Assembly (NCBI RefSeq): GCF_000328475.2
Contig: NC_026479.1
Coordinates: forward strand, 1,488,001 to 1,552,000
Length of the DNA: 64,000 bases
Direction: 5' to 3'
Origin: Mycosarcoma maydis
Lineage: Eukaryota; Basidiomycota; Ustilaginomycetes; Ustilaginales
Part shown: positions 11,037-20,318 of the stretch, piece by piece
Layout: every line of letters begins with the position of its first letter
Numbering within the stretch: the stretch's first letter is position 1
Notes under the pieces: model-generated
The model's input: only the letters and a program-made list of their open reading frames with translations
Told to the model about the DNA's origin: nothing
Databases searched by the model: none
Program-made: the position numbers and the translations under genes

Positions 11037-12066
11037 CGTGTTGAGCACTTGTTGGCAGAGGCTGAGCTTCTTGTGGCTTGTTAGAGGGAAGAGAATGGTT
11101 ATCGTTTGACAGGGTGATGACCTCTTTTTTCTCCAAGTGGGAGAGCAGACAACTGCACCAGTCCTTTGGACTCGCCCGTTCTCGCTTGGAGATGGCGAGC
11201 GACAAATAGTTCCATCGGCGTCGTTCGAGAGGCCAAATTACAGACTAGGGAGACGACGATGTTCTCCTGGATTCGGTTGCTGGAACTCTGCGACTCCTTC
11301 CACGGACTAAGACAGTCGTCAAATCCATTGCTAGAGGTTTCAGAAGGCAGAATTGCCAGTGCAACATGTGGGATTCGACGCCACCGAAATGCATCAAGCG
11401 GTAGGGCCGCGTTGCGTGAACGTTCTTTGCTGCGTTACTTCATTGCTGCATTGCTGTGCTACTAATACCACAGTCATCGACAGGATCTCGAGCGGTCTGA
11501 CCAACGTTCGTCTAGAGCGCCGCTCCAGCAAGATAGGCCGGTTCAACTGGAGTGAAATTAACTTTTAGAGGGCGTTTGCCAGTCTCGTTGGTCTCAATCG
11601 GGACTCTTCGTTGGTCTAAATATTAAGTTGCAGCTAATCCCACCTCTGTAGGACCTAGGAACTAAGAACCCTGATGGCTCTCCAAGAAGGGAACTGATGT
11701 CCTGGCCCTTCCTATCCACCACACAATCTTTGTTCTGCCCCTCGAGCCTGTTCATTCAAAAACAAGTTGAACATGCAAACTTATCTACTCTTCTCTGTAA
11801 CAATGGTGACTCTTGCTCGTCAAAGTTATGAGTCGAAAACAACAATTACTGGAAACGACAATTTGACCGTTCATCTGTTGCCCACCCCAACAAAGCTTAG
11901 CAACTGGGAAGACTGAGCGCATGTCTTCCTCGCCCAACTCGCTATGGACTGGTCAGACATGATTTTAAGCTGGCTTGGTTTAGTTGCTTCCGCAACACTT
12001 CTGCGCACATTTCTCCTCTGTACTGAGTGATTCGTCTTTACTCAGACCACCCATTCCCATTTCAAG
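11037..12066. other. Shared upstream region of cluster genes D and E
   Basis: A 1.03-kb divergent intergenic region. It holds one short ATG frame (11773-11916, 47 aa) with a hydrophobic start, listed separately. No other gene, repeat or TATA box is clear. Confidence 0.45.
11773..11916 (+). CDS. Possible 47-aa peptide with hydrophobic N terminus
   Basis: ATG to TGA, 48 codons. It opens with a signal-like stretch (MQTYLLFSVTMVTLA) and then a polar tail with one N-x-T sequon. It has no cysteine and lacks the family core, so it is not an obvious exon 1 of the cluster family. It could be chance, a decayed paralogue, or a tiny secreted peptide. Confidence is low because frames this short occur by chance. 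Confidence 0.2.
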   Translation: MQTYLLFSVTMVTLARQSYESKTTITGNDNLTVHLLPTPTKLSNWED

Positions 12067-12583
12067 ATGGACCGACGCACTTACCTGATTCTCTTTATCG
12101 GGGCTTTGGCATCTATCCATCAAACCAGCGCAGGATGGAACCCCGAGCAGCCTCCTAACTGGACTGTTGGCTATTATTGCTCAGATTTAAGTTCGAGCAG
12201 CAGGGTCTGCTTTACGACAGACGTCGATGTCTCGAAGCCGAAAGCCGGCTCCAACTTTGAGGGGATGCTGTCTGCAGATGGCAAGAGTAAGTTCAGGCCT
12301 GTCGCCTTTCTTTGAGTGACGGTGATCTCAAGCTGACAACATGCATGCCGTTCGTACATACTTCCGATTCGCAGGCTTCGTAATCTACGCTGGTCGTGAT
12401 GAGGCTGCTCTGCTGCTACTCGATGATTTTACCATCAGAACTAAATTCGACGTCCCAGGGAGCGATGAATCGCAGCGATGTGCTGATGGAAGCGTCGCGC
12501 TCAGCAGTGGTCGACTGATCGATACAACCACGTTCTGCAACGGAACCAGTTACTGGCTCCATGTTCCTGCGATTCCAAAGTGA
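12067..12583 (+). CDS. Small secreted cysteine protein, cluster gene E
   Basis: Exon 1 is 12067-12286 and exon 2 is 12375-12583, giving 142 aa. The 88-nt intron (GTAAGT donor, CGCAG acceptor, phase 1) splices SADGK-S-FVIYAG. The signal peptide is about residues 1-22, cleaved near TSA before GWN. C1 is in GYYCSD, C2 in RVCFTT, C3 in QRCADG and C4 in TFCNGT. One N-x-T sequon lies near residue 31 and another after C4. Tandem with gene F. Probable effector; function unknown. Confidence 0.78.
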
Positions 12584-13418
12584 ATGTCTTCATCGAACCA
12601 AACTTTGTATTGCTCGTGTTTCGGAGCTCTATCAATACAATCCTGCTGCTTTTCTGCGAATGTGGAAACCTGAACAGCAAAGGTTTGTTTGAAGGTTAGC
12701 GTACCAAAGAGTTGATACCACCTTGCATAAGAGTAGGAGGAGCTACTGGTCTCCTTTCAGCTTCACCAAAGGAGGGATGGGATCATTTCCGGTCAATCAC
12801 ACGGTCCGTGACGTAATCTGAGAATATACGCCGCCGGCATCACAGTCTCTCCTAGTCTAGCAACCTAATGAACCACCACACCGCCTACTGGGGGTCCGAG
12901 TTTCCTTCTCGGATTAACAACGGACATACCTCGTTTGCACTTCGGGAGTACAGCGCCTTACTGGCGACTCACTAAATCGAGCGCTTTCCAACACGTCCCG
13001 GCGTCTTGAGCTTCAACGGCTAATGAGTCAGTGATACTTTGTCTTGAAACGTATGGCAGAACAGACCCACAACGTGAACATTAAAGGCGCTCGTTTCGTC
13101 CTTGGTTACGCACGGTACCTCACTTTATTTCTTCCGAGATGGACGAGCCTCATTGTTGAAGCATTTGGCTTTCAGGAGCTGGCGTCCCACGTATCGCTGT
13201 CCCACCAGTGGCTACACTAAGCTGTTGACTTCCGACGTACACACTGCACTGCCACAGAGGCTGGTTTATTACACTCAATTGCAAGCTGCCCCGACCAGAG
13301 GTCCAGGATTTCTACATAAATGCTCATCGTACAGCTTTTCGCTCTCCCTCTGTTCACTACAAACAAAGTCTGTCCACCTCGACTTTACTTTCAATCTTGC
13401 TTGGAAATTCAACACACG
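12584..13418. other. Intergenic between cluster genes E and F
   Basis: An 835-bp spacer holding the gene F promoter. A TATA-like CATAAAT lies about 105 bases before the gene F start. No relic of another paralogue is recognised. Confidence 0.45.
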
Positions 13419-14002
13419 ATGAAGTTCACCACGCCTTTTCTGGTTGCGATCTTTGGCTTGGCATCGGCAAGCACTGTTGCTGGCAATTTTTTGAAGGTTT
13501 CGCCCGGCAATAGCTGGGCAGACTACTGCCAACCTGGTGGATCCAAGTTCGATACGCACCACCTGTGCGTAAGTAGTTCGCCCTCTTTCCTTAAGCTCCT
13601 GATCAAGGAGTCCCACTACGAAGGCTATCTAGCTCCGAACGGAAAAGGTGAGTATGAAAGACAGCAACGTCTGCGAAAGCAGCTCCTCCCGTTCTTCTTG
13701 CTTCAGAGCGCCCAATTCGTAACTTAGTGATACTGATATAGATGCCTTTTGCATCCCGTTTTGAATTTTCATCCTTGACAGACTTTGTTCTGTTGGACTT
13801 TGATGGCCTCACCACGCGCCTATCCACGAACAAGTATGACATCACCGTAACCTTCGGCCAAGTTCTGACACCTGGCGTCAAAGATCCCATGTGCGGATGG
13901 GTGGTGATCCAGAAGCGCGGAGGTGACGGAAGTAACCTATTCCAGCAGACTTACTGCAAGGGCGACACCTTCACTATCCCGGACTACATCGTCTCTGCCT
14001 AA
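13419..14002 (+). CDS. Small secreted cysteine protein, cluster gene F
   Basis: Exon 1 is 13419-13647 and exon 2 is 13782-14002, giving 149 aa. The 134-nt intron (GTGAGT donor, TGACAG acceptor, phase 1) splices APNGK-D-FVLLDF. The signal peptide is about residues 1-22 (MKFTTPFLVAIFGLASASTV, then AG). C1 is in ADYCQP, C2 in HLCVSS, C3 in PMCGWV and C4 in TYCKGD. The EGYLAPNGK core precedes the intron. Convergent with gene G across 274 bp. Probable effector; function unknown. Confidence 0.8.
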
Positions 14003-14276
14003 TTTGAACGCACTTGACGTATTCGTTCAGGTAGCGATCCTAGATACGCAATCGCAAACTCGTGACTACCGTGTATGTTGACCGTTCTCATCCACGATTT
14101 TCGTATTTACGAATGATGAATTTCTCGCTCTTGCTCAGTCTCTCGATTATGGCTCGTGCAATTCCATCTCCTTGCTCGCATATCGACACACGTCGTGATC
14201 AATTCACGATTGCGCTTGATTGATTGAACCACCACCGCTGTCACGGTTGAGACCGGGTTGCTCACCTCATGCTTCT

Positions 14277-14788
14277 CTAGAGAACAAATATGTAGCTATG
14301 ATCCGGATTCTGAACGTCCATATCAGTATGAACCGACCATCCACCACCATCGGCTTTCTGAATGGTAACGTGTGCGCTACTATCGCCTCCCCAGGTAATG
14401 GCGATCCGACGATCAGCGGTGTCTAGCTGCGAGCTTTCATCAACGCCGTTGCCGTTCGGGACTAAGGCAAAGCCTGTTTGAGACGCAAAAGAAGTACGAC
14501 TCAGGAATATGCTCGAGGTAGCAAATCGAGAAGAGATGCAAGAATTGCTAACTCACCAGTACCAGACGCATTAGCGTATCCTTGATAGACACCACCGGAA
14601 GCAGCGCTTCTGATGTCGTTGTAATAGGTGAAACAGATGTATTCCCCTGAGAGTTCGGTGCCTAGAGCACACCGAGCAGAATACTCGGTAGGACCATTGG
14701 GCAGCCATTGCTGTGCAGCAACGGTGCCAAGCCAGAAATTAGCCGAGATGGCAAGGAGGCTAACATAGATATAGGGCAATGCAAACAT
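14277..14788 (-). CDS. Small secreted protein, cluster gene G (late cysteine pair lost)
   Basis: Exon 1 is 14788-14557 and exon 2 is 14473-14277, giving 142 aa. The 83-nt intron (GTGAGT donor, AACAG acceptor, phase 1) splices ASGT-G-FALVPN, the cluster's shared site. The signal peptide is about residues 1-25, ending near TVAAQQ. C1 (SARCALG) and C2 (YICFTY) and the QGYANASG core are kept. The two late cysteines are both absent: the matching strands read SAHVTI and VHTDMD. The start at 14788 is chosen because it directly opens a hydrophobic signal. An upstream in-frame ATG would bury that signal. A TATATAT lies about 90 bases upstream. Confidence 0.75.
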
Positions 14789-15321
14789 TAATCTCGGAAT
14801 CACTTTGAAATGGAGCAAGAGGCCGATATTGAGAATGCCATGTTGGAGCGAGGTCAGTTGGTCAGTGAGGATCGATATATATCCCATTTTGGGAATAGAC
14901 CAGCCTGTCAAAGATAGCAGACGCTACTTGACAACAGACATGGATCAGCATGTGGCGAGGACAAAAGTGACGCCGACAGCGCTGTGCTACACAAACACCA
15001 AGGAACGCACGTCAGCTCTTGTCCCACATTGTTTGCAACCCATCGTGATACATGGCAACTTACCGACTCACGGACAGTCCCGTTTCTGTGTTGCTCGTTG
15101 TGGAAGCCGTGCGAACCACCGGCAGACGTACGTGGTAGCTTTCTCATCTTCGTCACACTCGTGTTTCTTCAGCTGGTCGTCCACTTACGCGTGCACTGCA
15201 TTGCATTCTCAACTCTTTGCCCAACCACATGACAACACGATGCCGACATAAACCGTTGTTCGCGGCTGTGAGAAAGATACAGCATGGTAATCAAGCGAAA
15301 GATGAATTGTCATAGCGGCAA
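14789..15321. other. Intergenic between cluster gene G and GLE1
   Basis: It holds the gene G promoter and the GLE1 3' end. The cluster ends here. No further signal-peptide frame is seen. Confidence 0.5.
14876..14882 (-). promoter_or_regulatory. TATA-like element of cluster gene G
   Basis: TATATAT lies about 90 bases upstream of the chosen gene G start. The spacing is similar to that of the gene A TATA box. Confidence 0.45.
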
Positions 15322-17658
15322 CTACGGCTCCATCTCCACACCCTTGGTGGCGCCCTTCACAATCATCTGACCGGCCGAAGTGCTCCAATCCATCAGTAGC
15401 AACTCGAGTCTCACCGTGGCAGCCTTCACGTACGGTTTGTCATCTGCATGTTTCCACCAACCTGCTCGTTTGCCCTGTACGCCATCTTTCAGCAACAGCG
15501 CAAAGATTTTGCGCATTTGCTTTCCGTACACATTGAGCGCGCGGTCTCCGGCGATCTCGACAAATACCGACCAGATGTTTGGGCACATTGGATGGTCCAA
15601 GAAGGCAACGTTGGAGGAGCAAGGCGCGATAGCACGAACTGCCCACCTCCAAAGCGTTGTTGAGCGTAAGTGAGACGGGATGCTTTCTACGTCGAGGTTC
15701 GTCGTGTTGGTGGGAACAGTAGGCACGGTTTGAAGGATTGCAAAGAAAAAAGCGGTGATCCCGTTCATCCTGTTGGAATAATTTTCTGTCGTTTCGTCGG
15801 CCGACTTGTAACCCATTACTTTTCGATAGCTTGCTTCGTCCATATCCTTTCCCCTACCAGGCCAAACAGGTACGACCCACGGACACTTTTTGCAGAGACG
15901 TGCCATCAAAACATCGCCCAACTCTACATGACCCAACAGCAGCAGCCATACCACCACACGGGCTAAGGGATAGGCAGTATCTTGCTTGGCAGCCACCTCT
16001 TGTTCCGCTTGTCGGATCAAACATTTCGAGAGGTGGTTGAGGATCCATGTGTAGACATCGCCAGTGCCCGATGCAGCCGCTTGCTTGGCAGCATCGAGGA
16101 CAGAAGCGATGGCTTGAGTGATGCGTGTGATCTCTTGGCGCGAGTTGGTCAGTTGCCCAATCTTGGGCGTGATTTGACGTTTGGCTGCAAAGCACTGCTT
16201 TCGTAAATCCGGGTTTGACGAGATCGTTGGTAAAAGGTTGGTCTTGATGTGGCGGATCTTGGTCATCCATTCGTCGTACTCTGTCAAAGCGGCTTTGCGA
16301 ATGTCGTCACCAGTGCCTCCCATGGCGCGAACCTTCTCCTGCTCAGCTGCTTCCAGCTTCTGCTTGTCCGCTTCAGCTTCTTGTTCCTTTTTCCGTCGCT
16401 CGGCGTCGGCTTGAGCCGCTTTCTTCTCTGCTTCGATCTGCTCGAGCTCGGCTTGGCGCGCCTGAGCCGCTTTGCGCTCTGCTTCTTCTTGCGACTTGCG
16501 AACCGCTTCGAGTCGCGCTGCTTCCGCTGCAGCGACTTTGCGTGCTTCCGTTTCGGCCGCGAGAATACACGCGTCGATACCTGACCAAAGATCTTTATTA
16601 CGTGCTTCAAACGCCTTCTTGACTTCAGCCTCTTCTTGTGTGCGACGCATGTTGAGGCTGGAGAGCAGAGCTTGAACCTCTTCAACGTCATTATCCACAG
16701 TAGGCGTTGCTACTGGCTTTGATTTGGAGCGAGCGAGCGAGCCGGCATCGGCGGTTGTGGTGTCCCTCTTGAGGGTGCGCGCCCGATACCAGGCGAGTTG
16801 GGCCGCATTACGATTCCATTCTTCCCAGTCATCGCTAGCGATGGAAGCGAGCTTGGCTGTTGATGTGTTGCCTCGCTGACGCGATGCTTCTGGTCTGCTG
16901 CTGGTATAATGTCTATGCGAAGACGAGTCGTCAGGCCATGCCTCTTCTTCACTGTCGGTCCTTCGTTCTTGGTCGTACGGTGATGTCTGAGGCGAAGATA
17001 AATCGTCTGAATTGTCCTCGTCAGCGTCAGAGATACTGTCATCATCTTCAGAAGACGAGAGTGCCGTATTTTCATCTTCCGACGAATCTGGAAACTCGTA
17101 CGGCTGACTGCGATGTAATCGGTTCGATGGTCTCATCCATGGTGGCAGTGATCTAGATGCCGTTGAGCTCGGTCTGCCTGATGATTTCAGAGAGGATGGC
17201 CCAGGACTGTTAGGCGTGAGTCGTGAAGACGAAGCTGATGGAGAAGGCATGCCGACTAGCTCAAAAGAGGGCGTGACACTACGCCTTCGAGCCCGATGCG
17301 GGAGCGTGGATGATATGGGCACATCATAAGTGTGACTGTGCGGTGTCAATTCTGTTTGATCCTGGTGGGCGTTCAATGTGCTGTGCGCGTCCTCGTCATA
17401 GTTGTCGTCCCTGAAGCGTTGTCGACGCTGTGAATTGGACGTAGTAGAATTGTGAGAGGAAGTGTGCCGCAGAATACCCTTCCTTGCAGGCTTCTGCGAT
17501 GACGACGTGGGTGATGCTGAAAAGTTGTGTGGTTTCGCCGCTTGTGATGTGATACGAGCAAGTGCTTGGTGCGGAAGTGAGGTTCGGACGACCGTTGGCG
17601 AAGGCTGCTCGTCTGCCGAGATGTCCGACGCCGAGTCGAGCGTGAACCTCATCCTCAA
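15322..17658 (-). CDS. GLE1: GLE1-like mRNA export factor
   Basis: Single exon, 778 aa. The C-terminal 310 residues match the GLE1 domain, including the VYTWILNHLSKCLIRQAEQEV and KCPWVVP stretches, RKVMGYK, RMNGITAFFFAILQT and the final LWRWAVRAIAP helices. A long charged coiled coil (about residues 330-450, rich in EAERKAAQ-type repeats) precedes it, as in the family. The N-terminal 280 residues are serine-rich and acidic and probably disordered. GLE1 sits at the cytoplasmic face of the nuclear pore. With inositol hexakisphosphate it stimulates the DEAD-box ATPase Dbp5 to release exported mRNA; this is family knowledge. NUP42, its known yeast partner, is encoded at 27646-29505. It diverges from OGG1. 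A second ATG two codons downstream could also be the start. Confidence 0.9.
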   Translation of the reverse strand: MRMRFTLDSASDISADEQPSPTVVRTSLPHQALARITSQAAKPHNFSASPTSSSQKPARKGILRHTSSHNSTTSNSQRRQRFRDDNYDEDAHSTLNAHQDQTELTPHSHTYDVPISSTLPHRARRRSVTPSFELVGMPSPSASSSRLTPNSPGPSSLKSSGRPSSTASRSLPPWMRPSNRLHRSQPYEFPDSSEDENTALSSSEDDDSISDADEDNSDDLSSPQTSPYDQERRTDSEEEAWPDDSSSHRHYTSSRPEASRQRGNTSTAKLASIASDDWEEWNRNAAQLAWYRARTLKRDTTTADAGSLARSKSKPVATPTVDNDVEEVQALLSSLNMRRTQEEAEVKKAFEARNKDLWSGIDACILAAETEARKVAAAEAARLEAVRKSQEEAERKAAQARQAELEQIEAEKKAAQADAERRKKEQEAEADKQKLEAAEQEKVRAMGGTGDDIRKAALTEYDEWMTKIRHIKTNLLPTISSNPDLRKQCFAAKRQITPKIGQLTNSRQEITRITQAIASVLDAAKQAAASGTGDVYTWILNHLSKCLIRQAEQEVAAKQDTAYPLARVVVWLLLLGHVELGDVLMARLCKKCPWVVPVWPGRGKDMDEASYRKVMGYKSADETTENYSNRMNGITAFFFAILQTVPTVPTNTTNLDVESIPSHLRSTTLWRWAVRAIAPCSSNVAFLDHPMCPNIWSVFVEIAGDRALNVYGKQMRKIFALLLKDGVQGKRAGWWKHADDKPYVKAATVRLELLLMDWSTSAGQMIVKGATKGVEMEP

Positions 17659-17684
17659 GCCTGCAGGAAGGCCTAAAGCACCCG

Positions 17685-17693
17685 ATATATATA
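17685..17693 (-). promoter_or_regulatory. TATA-like run close to GLE1 start
   Basis: A TATATATAA-type run lies only about 27 bases upstream of the GLE1 ATG at 17658. If it acts as a TATA box, transcription would begin at or just past the first ATG, favouring a nearby downstream start. It may instead be chance AT-rich sequence. Confidence 0.3.
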
Positions 17694-17784
17694 AGAGAGC
17701 ACCGCGATCACTTTTTGTGGTAAGTAACGAAGGTCCAAGGTCAAGCTGGATGGTGTGCGAGTCGACGAGGTGAAGAAGCCACAG

Positions 17785-17877
17785 TCATGAATCACGAATC
17801 GTGGATCGTGAATCTTGTGGAGCGTGCGATCCAAGATCTGTCAAAATCAAGAATCGTGAATCGTGAATCGGGAATCT
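17785..17877. repeat. ATTCACG/CGTGAAT heptamer array
   Basis: Several near-perfect copies of the period-7 unit GAATCGT/ATTCACG in both orientations are interrupted by unrelated bases. The same unit recurs in many intergenic regions of this window. Confidence 0.75.
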
Positions 17878-18273
17878 GGATCGACTTGAAGCTTAACCGC
17901 TATACCAAAAGGGTGTCTAGATGACCAATCGGATTTGGATTGTGTTCTTCGACTGATCGCCTCGAAAGTGTCGTTCCAAGTAACGGGCTAACAGCGAAAT
18001 AAAACTCCACGTTCCAAGTAGTTCAGATTGCTCGTTTTCACGATTCCGTCCCAAGCCCGATCTTGACGATTCGGCACTTCTTCTCGCTCTACACAAATTC
18101 GCCACAGTCGTGATGAGTTCAGTCAACTCACGACTTGTTTTGGACTCACGCTGCAGCGAGAATCGGCGGCTATGCAACTCAACTCAAACCCCGCACCTAC
18201 AACCACGAACGATACTCTTCCGTTAGCGGTGGTAGCGGCTGGAACTCATCGTGTCTTCATTTAGTCCCTACAC

Positions 18274-20142
18274 ATGCAAAGCTTTAGTCTGTCATTCGTC
18301 CGCCGACCCATCTTTCCGCCTTGCCTTCAAGGCTGCTTTTCCCCTTCGATTCTCACAACAAAAGGCAGCGCTCGCGGGTCGAGCCTCGCAACAACATTCC
18401 GCCCGCCACCGCCCCGACGGCGGTATACCAAGATGGCAACCACTGACAAACTTCCAAAGCGCGACACCCTGACACAAGACGATCCGCAAAACGAAGACTT
18501 CTTCGGCCCACGACCACCACCCGGCTATTCAGCGCTGCGAGCAGCCACATCGCAAATCCTGCTGCCACTGACAGTATCTAACAAGTGCGGACAAGCGTTT
18601 CGGTGGCGATGCAACAAGGTCTGGGAACCTCGGAGCGGTAGCATTGGTCCAGAATACGACGAGCAAATCGAATGGTCGCTCTGTCTTGCCGATCGGGTAG
18701 TACTTCTACGTCAAGATGAACATCGTGGGTTTCTGTACCACAAAACGTTGCTTCCAGCTGCAAGTTCTTGCTCAACCAACATCGAACGGGACTTGGAGAT
18801 CAGCAGAGAGACGACTCGCTGGCTGACTGACTACCTGAGCCTCGACGTGCCGCTCGAATCCTTGTATGCAGAGTGGGCGGAAAAGGATTCAGTGTTTGCA
18901 CGCTTTGCAACAAGGTTCTCTGGCCTACGCATGCTTAGGCAGGATCCGTGGGAATGCCTCTGCGCATTTGTGTGTAGCTCAAACAACAACATCGCAAGGA
19001 TTGGACAGATGGTGCAGAACTTATGTACGCATTTCTCACCGGTGCTGCTCGAGTATTCGTATCCCCCTCCACCGGCGTCCGTTCGGGCTTTAGAGTCGAT
19101 CAAGACCGAAGCCGATGGAGATGCGAGCAAACAAAACCATGTCGAGCAGGGACAAGTCAAGATCGCATTTCACCCATTCCCACCTGCGGAAGCTTTGGCA
19201 AAGCCAGGAGTGGAAGAAAAACTGCGAGAGCTCGGGTTTGGGTATCGAGCAAAATATCTCGCTAGGACGGCACAGATGCTGTATGCAACGCATGGCGGCC
19301 AAAAGACAACACCGCGCCCACAAAAGACGGCGGAACACTTGGACCAGACACATTGGCTATATGGTATCAAAGCTGAAGAGGACATCTTTTCGACGGGCCA
19401 ACAGCCAAGTCCGCCCAATTCAGCTCCAGATGATGCCTTGATAGAACCAAACTCAGAACCGGTGCAGAAGCGTGCGCGCCGAAGCCGATCTACAGCCCAA
19501 GCTTGCAGCAATCATTCTGCAGTCAAACCTCTGTTGACTGAAAAAGTGGAACAACATCAATTCGATTCAGTTCGATCTTACCTGCAACACCTGCGCACAC
19601 TTTCATACCGTGAAGCTCGCGACCAGCTCATCCAATTTCCTGGTATTGGGCCTAAAGTAGCCGACTGCATCCTGCTCATGTCATTGGACCAAGCGTCTTC
19701 GATACCGGTAGATCGACACGTTTTTCAATTTGCAGAGAAATGGTATCGACTTCGTACCAAAAAGTACGAGGAGATCGCCGATTATTTCCGTGATCTTTGG
19801 GGTGACTATGCAGGATGGGCACATAGCGTGTTGTTCACGGCGGATCTGCGATCGTTTGCCAATTACAAGCTTATTCAGAAGGCTGATAATGCACAAGGAA
19901 AGGTGGAGAGTCCAGAAGACTTGTGGGGACAAGGGCAAGAGTTGGGCTATCCTACTCCGCCTCCAAGTCAGGTCAGCCACGAGTCAGCATTGCCCAAGTT
20001 GGAGGCGGGTTATTCATCTCCCTGGGCTGCAACTTCGGAGTTGCCGCCGCAGTCGCTGAGGGAGGTGACTGCGAGCACAACACTGACAGAGAGGACTAAG
20101 ACTCGACCCAAACGCAAGAGCCGACTCAGCTCCATCGCATAG
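18274..20142 (+). CDS. OGG1: 8-oxoguanine DNA glycosylase/lyase OGG1
   Basis: Single exon, 622 aa; yeast Ogg1 is 376. The OGG N-terminal domain (LTVSNKCGQAFRW, FLYHKTLLP) is followed by the helix-hairpin-helix GPD domain. The hairpin is FPGIGPKVADCILL, with catalytic lysine K461. The catalytic aspartate is D480 in IPVDRHVFQ, 19 residues later, as in human (K249/D268). The enzyme excises 8-oxoguanine opposite C and nicks the abasic site. Extra length comes from a polar insertion at about residues 365-440 and a C-terminal tail. The first 53 residues are arginine- and serine-rich without acidic residues, like a mitochondrial presequence. A second ATG at 18433 (residue 54, MATTDK) would give a form without it. 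Convergent with NOB1. Confidence 0.93.
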   Translation: MQSFSLSFVRRPIFPPCLQGCFSPSILTTKGSARGSSLATTFRPPPPRRRYTKMATTDKLPKRDTLTQDDPQNEDFFGPRPPPGYSALRAATSQILLPLTVSNKCGQAFRWRCNKVWEPRSGSIGPEYDEQIEWSLCLADRVVLLRQDEHRGFLYHKTLLPAASSCSTNIERDLEISRETTRWLTDYLSLDVPLESLYAEWAEKDSVFARFATRFSGLRMLRQDPWECLCAFVCSSNNNIARIGQMVQNLCTHFSPVLLEYSYPPPPASVRALESIKTEADGDASKQNHVEQGQVKIAFHPFPPAEALAKPGVEEKLRELGFGYRAKYLARTAQMLYATHGGQKTTPRPQKTAEHLDQTHWLYGIKAEEDIFSTGQQPSPPNSAPDDALIEPNSEPVQKRARRSRSTAQACSNHSAVKPLLTEKVEQHQFDSVRSYLQHLRTLSYREARDQLIQFPGIGPKVADCILLMSLDQASSIPVDRHVFQFAEKWYRLRTKKYEEIADYFRDLWGDYAGWAHSVLFTADLRSFANYKLIQKADNAQGKVESPEDLWGQGQELGYPTPPPSQVSHESALPKLEAGYSSPWAATSELPPQSLREVTASTTLTERTKTRPKRKSRLSSIA

Positions 20143-20318
20143 TAAGAAAGTCACTGGGCTCCGCATTTCAGCTTGGCTACCTCCTGCAATCACAACCGCA
20201 AATCCACCTTTCACACCTATTTGAGCTTGCTTTCTTGATGCTCGTGCTCAGGACAATCGCGAAAACAATGAATACTCTGTGCAGTGCGTATTAGGCGACG
20301 AATAAAGAAGGTCTGCTT

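Larger units (their letters stand above)
17659..18273. other. Divergent spacer between GLE1 and OGG1
   Basis: It holds the GLE1 TATA-like run and an array of GAATCGTGAATC-type heptamers at about 17785-17877. No gene is seen. Confidence 0.55.

Noticed and set aside
7000..15000. Search for transposon remnants around the secreted-protein cluster
   Set aside because: No transposase, reverse transcriptase, terminal repeats or target-site duplications could be seen by eye.
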